A stretch of DNA of 64,000 nt, from assembly GCF_023516435.1 (NCBI RefSeq), contig NZ_CP097332.1:434001-498000 (forward strand), written 5' to 3'. Source of the stretch: Jatrophihabitans telluris (GTDB taxonomy: Bacteria; Actinomycetota; Actinomycetes; Mycobacteriales; Jatrophihabitantaceae). This document shows positions 43,245 through 51,123 of the stretch, piece by piece. A program made the translations under genes and the position numbers. The notes below the pieces were generated by a model. That model made no database searches, was not told the DNA's origin, and worked only from the letters and a program-made list of their open reading frames with translations. Position 1 is the first letter of the stretch. Each line of letters begins with the position of its first letter.

Positions 43245-44462
43245 TCAGCTGACCCGCTCGACGATCGTGGCCACGCCCATACCGCCGCCGACGCAGAGGG
43301 TGGCCAGTCCATAGCGCTGGTCGCGCCGCTCCAGTTCGTCGATGAGGGTGCCCAGGATCATCGCGCCGGTCGCGCCCAGCGGGTGGCCGAGGGCGATCGC
43401 ACCACCGTTGACATTGACCCGCTCGTGCGGCACGTCCAGGTCGCGGAGGAACTTCATCACGACGGCGGCGAAGGCCTCGTTCACCTCGAACAGGTCGATG
43501 TCGGCAACGCCAAGACCCGCCTTGGCCAAGGCTTTGCGCGCCGCCGGGGCCGGACCGGTGAGCATGATGGTCGGCTCTTCGGCCACCACGCCGGTGGCGA
43601 CGATTCGAGCGCGCGGAGTCAATCCGTGAGTGGCGCCGGCCTGTTCGCTGCCGATCAACATCAGGGCCGCCCCGTCGACGATTCCGGAGGAGTTACCCGC
43701 GGTGTGCACGTGGTGGATCTCGGGAACCCAGTGGTACTTCTGCAGGGCGACGGCGTCGAAACCGCCGAGGGCGCCGATGCCGGCGAAGGACGCCGGCAGC
43801 CCCGCCAGCGTCTCGGTGGTCGTTCCCGGCCGGGGAAACTCGTCGACGTCGAGCACCGTCCGGCCGTTGAGATCGAGCACCGGGACGACCGAGCGGGCGA
43901 ATGCCCCGTCGGCCAAAGCCTTTGCCGCCCGGTCCTGGGACTGGACGGCGAACAGGTCGACATCCTCGCGGGAGAAGCCCTCCATGGTGGCGATCAAATC
44001 GGCCGAGATGCCCTGCGGGACGAAGCTGGTGCTGTAGGCCGTCTCCGGGTCCATCGCCCACGCGCCGCCGTCGGAGGCCATCGGGACCCGCGACATCGAC
44101 TCGACTCCGCCGGCGAGCAACAGGTCCTCCCACCCGGAGCGCACCTTCTGCGCGGCGGTGTTGACGGCCTCCAGACCGGAGGCGCAGAAACGGTTGAGCT
44201 GAAAACCAGGCCCGGACTTGACCAGCCCCGCGGCGAGCGCTGCCGTGCGCGCGATGTCGGCACCCTGATCGCCGATCGGGGTCACGACGCCGAGAATGAC
44301 GTCCTCGATCGCGGCCGGATCCAGATCGGGGTTGCGCTGCTGGATCGCCGAGATCAGCCCGACCAGCAAGGACACCGGCTTGGTCGCATGCAGCGAGCCG
44401 GTCTTCTTCCCGCGCCCGCGTGGTGTCCTGATCGCGTCGTAGATGTAGGCCTCGGTCGTCAT
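43245..44462 (-). CDS. fadA: Acetyl-CoA acyltransferase (FadA-type thiolase)
   Basis: 405 residues from ATG 44462, with AGGAGA about 9 nt upstream. Complete thiolase: [14 protein letters not shown], nucleophile Cys in [38 protein letters not shown] and the second catalytic Cys in [11 protein letters not shown]. Performs thiolytic cleavage as the last beta-oxidation step. The stop directly precedes the fadB coding region, so the two form a fadAB operon, divergent from a MerR regulator that probably controls it. Confidence 0.95.
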   Translation of the reverse strand: MTTEAYIYDAIRTPRGRGKKTGSLHATKPVSLLVGLISAIQQRNPDLDPAAIEDVILGVVTPIGDQGADIARTAALAAGLVKSGPGFQLNRFCASGLEAVNTAAQKVRSGWEDLLLAGGVESMSRVPMASDGGAWAMDPETAYSTSFVPQGISADLIATMEGFSREDVDLFAVQSQDRAAKALADGAFARSVVPVLDLNGRTVLDVDEFPRPGTTTETLAGLPASFAGIGALGGFDAVALQKYHWVPEIHHVHTAGNSSGIVDGAALMLIGSEQAGATHGLTPRARIVATGVVAEEPTIMLTGPAPAARKALAKAGLGVADIDLFEVNEAFAAVVMKFLRDLDVPHERVNVNGGAIALGHPLGATGAMILGTLIDELERRDQRYGLATLCVGGGMGVATIVERVS

Positions 44463-44478
44463 GGCTGACATCTCCTCT

Positions 44479-44530
44479 GTCGGGTCGGGCGGTCGACCCG
44501 ACACTATGCTGACACCGTAACTGTCACAGT
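44479..44530. promoter_or_regulatory. Inverted repeats in the fadA-merR divergent promoter region
   Basis: Three symmetric elements: GTCGGGTCG-N6-CGACCCGAC (44479-44502), TGACA-N7-TGTCA (44510-44526) and ACTGT-C-ACAGT (44520-44530). The 116-bp gap must contain both promoters. The TGTCA-type elements are candidates for the adjacent MerR protein; the first may be an operator or a leader hairpin of fadA. Confidence 0.4.
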
Positions 44531-44578
44531 CGTGGCGTAACAGTGTTGGTGCTGTCACATCCGTCAAGTGGAGCCGCC

Positions 44579-45373
44579 GTGTCCGAGCCCAGGGCCGCCA
44601 GACCCGCCGCCGAGGTCGCGCCTGCGGACTCGGAGGTCCCGCGTCCGGAGTCCGAGGGCGGCCGCCCCGGTCCGGAGCGGATGCTGACCGTCGACGAACT
44701 GGCGGCCCGCACCGGAATGACCGTCCGAACGGTACGTTTCTACGCCGCGGAGGGGCTCCTGCCGCCCCCGTTGCGTCAGGGCCGCATCGCCTACTACGGG
44801 CCGGCGCACCGAATGCGGCTGGACTTCATCCGCGAACTGCAGGAGTTCGGCTACACGCTCGCGGGAATCGAGCGCTACCTGGCCCGGATCCCACCGGAGG
44901 CCACCGCGGGGGAGCTCGCGGTCCATCGGGCGTTGCTGGCGCCGTGGGAACCACAGCGTGCCTGCGAGCTCGACCTCGACGGCCTGCAACAACGCGCCGG
45001 GCGGACGCTGGACGACATGGACCTGGAATTCCTCGCTGCCATCGGCATCATCGCCCGCCACGGTGATCACTTCCGGGTCACCCCGTCGATGCTCGCGGTG
45101 GGCGTCGAACTGCTGGGGATGCCGGTCCCGCTGGAGGTGCTGCGCGAGGCCGCCGTAGTCATCCAGAGCCACGCCACGGCGGCGGCCGAGGGGCTGACCG
45201 AAGTCTTCCGTGCCGGGATCTGGGAGCCGTTCCATCGCGGCGAGGTCAGCGGTGCCGACGCCGATCAGCTCGCCACGGTCGTGGCCCGCCTTCGGCCGAT
45301 CGCGGTGCAGGGCTTGGTGGCCGCCTTCGAGAAGGCCGCCGACCGCGCCGTGCGCGGCGTTCCCCGAGCGTGA
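44579..45373 (+). CDS. MerR-family transcriptional regulator, probable controller of fadAB
   Basis: 264 residues from GTG 44579, with GGAG 6 nt upstream. The HTH opens at about residue 40: [40 protein letters not shown], followed by the wing and dimer helix ([22 protein letters not shown]). A 150-residue C-terminal effector domain without Cys clusters suggests an organic ligand such as an acyl-CoA rather than a metal. A disordered, Pro/Glu-rich 35-residue N-terminal extension is unusual for the family. Confidence 0.9.
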   Translation: MSEPRAARPAAEVAPADSEVPRPESEGGRPGPERMLTVDELAARTGMTVRTVRFYAAEGLLPPPLRQGRIAYYGPAHRMRLDFIRELQEFGYTLAGIERYLARIPPEATAGELAVHRALLAPWEPQRACELDLDGLQQRAGRTLDDMDLEFLAAIGIIARHGDHFRVTPSMLAVGVELLGMPVPLEVLREAAVVIQSHATAAAEGLTEVFRAGIWEPFHRGEVSGADADQLATVVARLRPIAVQGLVAAFEKAADRAVRGVPRA

Positions 45374-45379
45374 ACGGCA

Positions 45380-45419
45380 CGGCAGCGCCACGCGAGACCT
45401 GCCTCACGTGGCGCTGCCG
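45380..45419. terminator. Bidirectional terminator hairpin
   Basis: Perfect 13-bp arms CGGCAGCGCCACG and CGTGGCGCTGCCG with a 14-nt loop, located in the 52-bp gap between the convergent MerR and FAD-oxidoreductase genes. Confidence 0.75.
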
Positions 45420-45425
45420 GCTGGG

Positions 45426-46949
45426 TCAGCTCAGCGGATGGTTGGCCTTGATCAAGCCCGCCGGGTCGAATTGTTCCTGAACGGCAAGCAGCCGCGGCAG
45501 GACGTCCGGAGTGTGAAACGTCGAGGCCGGCGCGCTGTCCTCGACGAAGTTCGCGTACTGACGCGCGCTGGCCCACGGGCGTAACGCCGCCACCAGCCGC
45601 TGGACGTCGGCGCTGACCTGTGCGTGAGCCTCGGGCGTGGGCGCGATCCCGACTCCGAAGGCCAGGAAGCGCCCGGTGAACCGGTCCACGGCCCCTCCGC
45701 CGACGGCGGGACGGCCGATCGCTCCCCCCAGGTGCCGGATGTCGACCGCCAGCAGGGAGGTCTGCGCCTCGGGCCCGGCGAGCTCCAGGATCCGTTCCAG
45801 TGCCTCCACCGGCAGGTCGTCGATCATCACACCGCCGCCCGCGGCCGGTGTCGGGGTGGGCGGGTCCATGTGGATCGTGCCGAGCTCGGTGGGTGCCATC
45901 GGAGCGAACAGGTTCACGACCGGATCGAGAATCTCCAATGGAGACAGCAGTTTCTGCGCCGTCTCGGAGTCGGCCGCGACCGCTCCGTCCACGGCGACGA
46001 ACGACTGACCGCGCAGGAAGTCGGGGAGTTCGGGCAGCGGGGGAAGTCGGAGCAACCGGACGCACGAGGTCACCCGTTCGTCGAGGTCACGGGTCCAGCG
46101 CTCGTAGCCGGCCAGGACCTCCGCCGCTCGGGCGAGGGGAAAAAGCATCGCGCCGGCGTACACGTCCGGCATCGGATACGCCTTGAATTCCAGGGCAATG
46201 ACGATCCCGTGATTACCACCACCGCCGCGCAGGGCCCAGAACAGCTCGGCGTTCTCGGTGGCATCGGCACGGCGTAGCACCCCGTCGCCGGTGACGACCT
46301 CGATCGCCGTCACGCTCGACACGGCCAGGCCGAGGCTGCGTGACAACCAGCTGTAACCGCCGGACAGGGTGTAGCCGACCACGCCGACGTCCGGGGAGGA
46401 TCCGGCCAGCGCGGCGTATCCGGTCCCGGCCAATACGGCATTGACATCGCCCCAGAGCGCACCGGCCTCGGCCCGCACGGTCGCTGTGGACCGGTCGAAG
46501 CTCACCTGGTTCATGCGGATGGTTCGCAGCAGGATGGTGCGTTCGAGATCGCCGAGCGGCCCGGCGTTGTGGCCGCCGCCCTGGGGTGCGACCCGCAAGC
46601 CGTTCGCCGCCGCGAACCGGAGCACGGCGACGACGTCCGCGGCGCCGGCGGCGAACACGACGGCTGCCGGCCGCTGGTCGATGGACAGGTTCCAGGCCAG
46701 CCGCGACCGGTCGTAGTCCGCGTCGCCGGCGGCGACGAGTTCGCCGCTGAGGACGTCGCCCAGCGCGGCGAAGTACGGATGCACCGCGGAGACGTCATAG
46801 TCGGCAGCGGCAGCGGCAGCGGCAGCGGCAGCGGCGGCGGGAAGGTTCTCGCTGTGGCTGAACGGGAACGGGGCGTCGGCCCGGGCGAGGGTCTGCTCGC
46901 GGTGGGCGCCGGGGATCGTCGCGTTCGGCGAACCCTGGGTGTAGCTCAT
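45426..46949 (-). CDS. FAD-binding (BBE/PCMH-type) oxidoreductase
   Basis: 507 residues from ATG 46949, with GAGGAG upstream. PCMH-type FAD domain: VAPQGGGHNAGPLGDLERTILL (the region where His may bind FAD covalently), GYTLSGGYSWLSRSLGLA and RGGGGNHGIV. The C-terminus carries the BBE signature (ARQYANFVEDSAP...FDPAGLIKANHPL). Such enzymes oxidise alcohols, sugars or berberine-like substrates; the substrate here is unknown. Near residue 40 an 11-residue poly-Ala tract is encoded by a GGCAGC hexanucleotide repeat (about 46800-46840), a possible slippage site. Confidence 0.9.
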   Translation of the reverse strand: MSYTQGSPNATIPGAHREQTLARADAPFPFSHSENLPAAAAAAAAAAAADYDVSAVHPYFAALGDVLSGELVAAGDADYDRSRLAWNLSIDQRPAAVVFAAGAADVVAVLRFAAANGLRVAPQGGGHNAGPLGDLERTILLRTIRMNQVSFDRSTATVRAEAGALWGDVNAVLAGTGYAALAGSSPDVGVVGYTLSGGYSWLSRSLGLAVSSVTAIEVVTGDGVLRRADATENAELFWALRGGGGNHGIVIALEFKAYPMPDVYAGAMLFPLARAAEVLAGYERWTRDLDERVTSCVRLLRLPPLPELPDFLRGQSFVAVDGAVAADSETAQKLLSPLEILDPVVNLFAPMAPTELGTIHMDPPTPTPAAGGGVMIDDLPVEALERILELAGPEAQTSLLAVDIRHLGGAIGRPAVGGGAVDRFTGRFLAFGVGIAPTPEAHAQVSADVQRLVAALRPWASARQYANFVEDSAPASTFHTPDVLPRLLAVQEQFDPAGLIKANHPLS

Positions 46950-47014
46950 GACTGGCTCCTCATCGATTGTGTCGATGGCCGGATTCGGCCATCGGGAATC
47001 AAGGAGCAAGATCG

Positions 47015-47036
47015 GTCGGCCGCGATACCGGCCGAC
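47015..47036 (-). terminator. Hairpin downstream of the alpha/beta hydrolase gene
   Basis: 8-bp arms GTCGGCCG and CGGCCGAC with a 6-nt loop, 14 bp beyond the hydrolase stop on the - strand and upstream of the FAD-oxidoreductase start. Confidence 0.55.
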
Positions 47037-47050
47037 AGTGAGAAGTTCCC

Positions 47051-47977
47051 TCAGCTCGTGAGGGACTCCAGTGCGGACAGCGCGGCCGACCACGCCGGCG
47101 TCGTGATGTCGATCAAGCTGAAGTGATCGCCGGGGACGGTGTGCAACTGCGCCACGGCGCCCGCGCCTCGTGCGGCGTCGACATAGTTCTGGCTTTGCGA
47201 ATAAGGAACATTGACGTCGGCATGGGCGTGAATGCAGTGAAGTGGAACGCTCAAGGGCAGCTGCAGCGTCGGGTCGGCCCAGCGATACCGTTCGGGGTGC
47301 TGCGCCGGGCTGCCACCGATCAGATCCGGGACCGCGGAGCCGCCGACACCGTGCACCGCAGCGCTGGTCAGGTCGAGCACACCGGCTTGGGCGACCACAC
47401 CGGCGATCGCGACAGCCGGCCGCGAACCAGGCGCGGCGCTCGGCAGTGTCGATCGGGCCGCCGCCCACGCCGCAAGCTGGCCGCCCGCTGAGTGGCCGAG
47501 CGCCAGGACCCGGCTCGGCACCGAGTCGATTGCGCCGAGGGCGTCGAAGGCGGCCGCGACGTCGGTGAGAGTGCCCGGCCAGCCACCACCCGAACCGACC
47601 CGGCGGTATTCGATGTTCCAGGCCGTCCAGCCCCGGCGGGCGAGATCGGCGGCCAGCGGGGCCCCGAGGTCCGCTCCGTACTCCGAGCGCCAGAATCCGC
47701 CGTGGATGACCACGATCGTGGCGTCACGGTCGGCGGTCCGGGGCCGATACAGGTCAGCCCACTGGGACTCGTCCGAGCCGTAGCGGTGTCGTTCGGGGCT
47801 GCGCACGCCCCCTGCGGTCGACGCGGTAGCCGGCCGGGCGGCTGTCATCGTGACGCCGGAGGCCGCTGACGATCGCCTGCCCAAGGAGGCCGAGCAGGCG
47901 CTCAGGGTTGCGGTCGTAGCGGCCAGGCCCAGCAGGCCGAGCAGGCTGCGGCGCGGGATCGGCGGGCCAGAAGACAT
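47051..47977 (-). CDS. Exported alpha/beta hydrolase (esterase, kynurenine formamidase-like fold)
   Basis: 308 residues. The N-terminus has RRSLLGLLGLAATTATLSACSAS, combining a twin-arginine-like motif and a lipobox (LSAC), so it is probably a lipoprotein. The hydrolase core has the oxyanion motif VVIHGGFWRSEYG, nucleophile Ser in LALGHSAGGQLAAWAA, an acid region near HAHADVNVPY and catalytic His in VPGDHFSL. The HGGFW motif groups it with HSL/arylformamidase-like esterases. A four-copy 32-bp repeat array lies just upstream of its start. Confidence 0.88.
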   Translation of the reverse strand: MSSGPPIPRRSLLGLLGLAATTATLSACSASLGRRSSAASGVTMTAARPATASTAGGVRSPERHRYGSDESQWADLYRPRTADRDATIVVIHGGFWRSEYGADLGAPLAADLARRGWTAWNIEYRRVGSGGGWPGTLTDVAAAFDALGAIDSVPSRVLALGHSAGGQLAAWAAARSTLPSAAPGSRPAVAIAGVVAQAGVLDLTSAAVHGVGGSAVPDLIGGSPAQHPERYRWADPTLQLPLSVPLHCIHAHADVNVPYSQSQNYVDAARGAGAVAQLHTVPGDHFSLIDITTPAWSAALSALESLTS

Positions 47978-48014
47978 GGTGATGGTTCGGAACCGGCACC
48001 CCCAGCGGATGCCC

Positions 48015-48142
48015 GTTGAGGTTGCCCTCGTTGTCGCCCAGCCGCTGTTGAGGTTGCCCTCGTTGTGGCCCAGCGGCCGTTGAGGTTGCCGTTGTTGTCG
48101 CCTGGCCGCTGTTGAGGTTGCCCTCGTTGTCGCCCAGCGGCC
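48015..48142. repeat. Four-copy tandem array, 32-bp period, core GTTGAGGTTGCCCTCGTTG
   Basis: Cores start at 48015, 48047, 48079 and 48111, exactly 32 bp apart. The third core is altered (CCGTTG for CCCTCG). A degraded fifth start (GTTGCGCGGGG) follows at 48143. Linkers alternate between TCGCCCAGCCGCT-like and T(C/G)GCCCAGCGGCC-like forms. The array fills the gap between the S4-protein stop (48181) and the alpha/beta hydrolase start (47977), both - strand. Confidence 0.92.
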
Positions 48143-48180
48143 GTTGCGCGGGGCAGCGGTCCAGAGCGGGGCCCGAGCGG

Positions 48181-48399
48181 TTACTTCGCGCGGGTGGCCA
48201 CCGTGAACTTCTGTCCGCCGAGCGCTACGACATCTCCAGCGTGCAGTTGCCGCCCCCGGCGGGTCTCGATCTCGCCGTTGACCAGCACCAGCCCATCGGC
48301 GAGCAGTGCTTTGACGTCCGAGCCCTGCTCGACCGCGTCGGCCAGCTTGAGGAACTGTCCCAGCCGGATGTCGGCGTCCCGAATCGTCACGTCACTCAT
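48181..48399 (-). CDS. Small S4-domain RNA-binding protein (YbcJ/YaaA-like)
   Basis: 72 residues from ATG 48399. The whole protein is a single S4 module: IRLGQFLKLADAVEQGSDVKALLADGLVLVNGEIETRRGRQLHAGDVVALGGQKFTV, with the usual Gly-x-x-Leu-x-Lys-x-x-x motif and the VNGE-R-G-x-x-L turn. Binds structured RNA, possibly ribosomal. Lies 29 bp downstream of the HhH-GPD gene on the same strand, so probably co-transcribed. Confidence 0.9.
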   Translation of the reverse strand: MSDVTIRDADIRLGQFLKLADAVEQGSDVKALLADGLVLVNGEIETRRGRQLHAGDVVALGGQKFTVATRAK

Positions 48400-48428
48400 G
48401 GGTCCATCATCACCCACCGGGCCTGCGG

Positions 48429-49007
48429 TCAGCTCGGTGACTTCGACTTGGCCGCTTTCTGCTCCTTCTTGAACGTGCGGACCTTCATCAACGATCCGGC
48501 ATCGACCACGTCGGCCACCGAACGATGTGAGCCGGCCTCGCCGTAGGGGCCGGCGGCCTCGCGCCATCCTGCCGGCTGTACGTCGAACTGTTTGCCGAGC
48601 AGCGCGGTGAAGATGCGGGCCTTCTGCTGACCGAAGCCGGGCAGTCCGGCGATGCGGCTGACCAGTTCGTCGCCGCTGGTGGCCGTCGTCCAGATGGTCG
48701 CGGTATCGCCGTCGTACTGCTCGACGAGGGCTCGTCCCAGCTCCTGTACACGCTTGGCCATTGCCGCCGGGAACCGGTGCAGCGCGGGCACTTCCCGAAA
48801 GAGTGCCTCGAACTGGTCCGGGTCGAAATCGGCGATCGAGCGGGCGTCCAGGCGCGGGGTGCCCATGCGCTCGGCCAGTACGGCGGGCGAGGTGAAGGCC
48901 TTCTCCATGGGGATCTGCTGGTCGAGCAACATGCCCACCAAAAGCGCCAGCGGGTCCTCGGCGAGCAGTGCGTTGGCGTCGTCGGTGGTTGCCAGGTGCA
49001 GCGTCAT
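48429..49007 (-). CDS. HhH-GPD-type base-excision DNA repair protein
   Basis: 192 residues from ATG 49007 (ATG 49016 possible). The helix-hairpin-helix GPD fold is indicated by LALLVGMLLDQQIPMEKAF and VSRIAGLPGFGQQKARIFTALLGKQF, the latter matching the hairpin L-P-G-(F/V)-G-x-x-(K/T)-A. No 4Fe-4S cysteines. The catalytic Lys/Asp of canonical glycosylases is not evident, as in the actinobacterial group of this family. Divergent from nhaA across 130 bp. Confidence 0.88.
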   Translation of the reverse strand: MTLHLATTDDANALLAEDPLALLVGMLLDQQIPMEKAFTSPAVLAERMGTPRLDARSIADFDPDQFEALFREVPALHRFPAAMAKRVQELGRALVEQYDGDTATIWTTATSGDELVSRIAGLPGFGQQKARIFTALLGKQFDVQPAGWREAAGPYGEAGSHRSVADVVDAGSLMKVRTFKKEQKAAKSKSPS

Positions 49008-49137
49008 AGCGTCCATTGTGCGGCCCGAACTGTGGCGACACGCCGGGGACGAACCAAAGTTCGGGCCGCACAATGTCTATGGGGGTGCTGGTTATGCTCA
49101 GGGTCACGGTGGTCGGGGGCGATATGCAGGGGGATCG

Positions 49138-50547
49138 ATGACGACAAGCCTGCGGCCCGGGCCACCACTGCGGTTCACCACACCCCAGATGACGCCCTCA
49201 GCCCGGCGCTTCATCGCCAACGAGGCTGGCAGCGCAGCCGTGCTCCTCGGCGCCACCGTCATCGCGTTGGTGTGGGCCAACTCGCCGTTCTCGACCAGTT
49301 ACTTCCACTTCTGGAACACCCCGGTCCGGTTGGACGTCGGTCGTTTCGGACTGGACCTGGACCTGCGGCACGTCGTCAACGACGCGGCCATGGCGGTGTT
49401 CTTCCTCGTGCTGGGCCTGGAGATCAGCCGCGAAACCGTTGCCGGGGAGTTGCGAAACCGCCGGACGCTGGCCGTACCGGCCTGCGGCGCCATCGGCGGC
49501 ATGGTGGTGCCGATCGCCATCTATCTGGCCATCAACCACAGTGGTCCGGCGGCCCACGGGTGGGGCATCGTGATGTCCAGCGACACCGCCTTCGTGCTCG
49601 GGGTGCTGGCGCTGTTCGGACCCCGCTGTCCCGATCAGCTCCGGTTGTTCCTGCTCGCCCTGGCGGTGGTCGACGACATCGGTGCCATCTCCGTGATGGC
49701 CATCTTCTACACCGACCACGTGCACCCGGTCGCTCTGGCCATCGCGCTGGCCCTGTTCGGCTGCTTCGTCCTGCTGCGCTGGTTGGGGGTCTGGCGGCTC
49801 ACTCCGTTCGTGCTGCTGGGCCTTGGATTCTGGCTGGCCACCTACGCCTCCGGCGTCCATCCGACGCTCGCGGGGGTGTTGACCGGGCTGATGGTTCCGG
49901 CCTATTCCGCCGAGGAATCCCGGCGGCGCGAACTGCTGGTCTTCGGTCGAGCCCTCATCGAAAACCCGTCGGCGGCCGGCGCGCGGCTGGCCTCGCTGGC
50001 CGCCTCCGCCACGGTTTCGGCCAGCGAGCGGCTGCAGAACTGGCTGCACCCTTGGTCGGCGTACTTCGTCATACCGGCGTTCGGGCTGGCCAACGCGGGC
50101 GTCTCGCTCAGCCCGCGCACCCTCGCCGACGCGGTGCACTCCGAGGTCGCGGTGGGCATCGCCGTCGCGCTGGTCGTCGGAAACGCTGTCGGTATCACGC
50201 TGTTCTCCACGATCGCCCTGCGGACACACATCGGGACGCTGCCCGGACGGGTTCGCTACAGCCACCTGTTCGGTGGCGCCGTGCTGGCCGGAATGGGCTT
50301 CACGATCTCGCTGTTCATCACCGATCTGGCCTTCGACAGCGCGACGCTGCGGGACGAGGCGAAGATCGGGATTCTGGCCGGCTCCCTGCTCGCGGCCCTG
50401 CTCGGTGCGTGGATCCTGCGCATCATGGGCGAACGCACGCCACTGTGCACGCCGGCCGGTGACGACGCCCCGGCCGCGCTACCGCCGCTGCCATGGTCGG
50501 CGCCCGGATTCGGCCCGGCCGGTCCCGCTGTCGGCACCCGCCAGTAG
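49138..50547 (+). CDS. nhaA: Na+/H+ antiporter NhaA
   Basis: 469 residues; ATG 49138 preceded by AGGGGGATCG. About 11-12 transmembrane helices with the NhaA hallmarks: FFLVLGLEISRETVAGELRNRR, the ion-binding Asp pair in LALAVVDDIGAISVMAIFYT, SSDTAFVLGVLALFG, and GAVLAGMGFTISLFI near the end. Exchanges external H+ for internal Na+. In many actinobacteria NhaA carries a C-terminal thioredoxin/DsbA domain; here the DsbA-like protein is a separate, convergent gene whose 3' end overlaps this one by 69 bp. Confidence 0.95.
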   Translation: MTTSLRPGPPLRFTTPQMTPSARRFIANEAGSAAVLLGATVIALVWANSPFSTSYFHFWNTPVRLDVGRFGLDLDLRHVVNDAAMAVFFLVLGLEISRETVAGELRNRRTLAVPACGAIGGMVVPIAIYLAINHSGPAAHGWGIVMSSDTAFVLGVLALFGPRCPDQLRLFLLALAVVDDIGAISVMAIFYTDHVHPVALAIALALFGCFVLLRWLGVWRLTPFVLLGLGFWLATYASGVHPTLAGVLTGLMVPAYSAEESRRRELLVFGRALIENPSAAGARLASLAASATVSASERLQNWLHPWSAYFVIPAFGLANAGVSLSPRTLADAVHSEVAVGIAVALVVGNAVGITLFSTIALRTHIGTLPGRVRYSHLFGGAVLAGMGFTISLFITDLAFDSATLRDEAKIGILAGSLLAALLGAWILRIMGERTPLCTPAGDDAPAALPPLPWSAPGFGPAGPAVGTRQ

Positions 50548-51063
50548 CCCGGACGCCCGGCGCAACGAGTTCAGGTCGAGTCGTCCTTCGTAGGCGGTGC
50601 CGTCGATGAACAGCGTCGGCGTCGCCGAGACTCCGGCCTGCAGGCCGGCAGCGTAATCAGCTTGGACGATCGGGGCGAACTGCTGAGCGGTGTCACCGAC
50701 AGCCTGGTCCGGATCACCGCCGACGGAAGAGGCGTACAGGCGCAGGTCGGCGTCGGTCAGCCGAGCCTGGTGCTGAAAGAGCTTGTGATGCATACGCCAG
50801 AACGCCTCGGCCCCGGCAGAAGCGTTGACCGACTCAGCGGCCAGGGCGGCGGTCAACGCGTGCGGGTGCACCTCGAACAGCGGGAAGTTGCGGAAGATCA
50901 GCCGGATCCGGCCGTCAGAGGAGTCCACGAGCTCCTGCAGGACGGGCGCGACGCCGGCGCAGTAGGGGCATTCGTAGTCGCCGAACTCGACGATGCACAG
51001 GGGCGCGTCGGGACTGCCGTAGACGTGCAGAACCTCCGCCGCCGGCGGGTTCATCGCGCTCAT
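50479..51063 (-). CDS. DsbA-family thiol:disulfide oxidoreductase, cytoplasmic-looking
   Basis: 194 residues from ATG 51063 (GTG 51069 and ATG 51054 also possible). Thioredoxin fold with CPYC active site in VEFGDYECPYCAGVAPVLQEL, and the cis-Pro region VSATPTLFIDGTAYEG. No signal peptide or anchor is visible, as expected for the DsbA module that is usually fused to NhaA. The last ~22 codons overlap the nhaA 3' end on the other strand. Likely a regulator or partner of the antiporter, by family precedent and position. Confidence 0.88.
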   Translation of the reverse strand: MSAMNPPAAEVLHVYGSPDAPLCIVEFGDYECPYCAGVAPVLQELVDSSDGRIRLIFRNFPLFEVHPHALTAALAAESVNASAGAEAFWRMHHKLFQHQARLTDADLRLYASSVGGDPDQAVGDTAQQFAPIVQADYAAGLQAGVSATPTLFIDGTAYEGRLDLNSLRRASGLLAGADSGTGRAESGRRPWQRR

Positions 51064-51123
51064 GCGCACACGGTACCGCCGCCACCCCGCAGCCTGTGGA
51101 GTGCAAGGGCCGCCGGCGGAAAC

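Noticed and set aside
41961-44468. An 835-codon + strand frame antisense to fadB and fadA
   Set aside because: Long antisense frames are common at this GC content; fadA and fadB on the other strand have full catalytic motifs.
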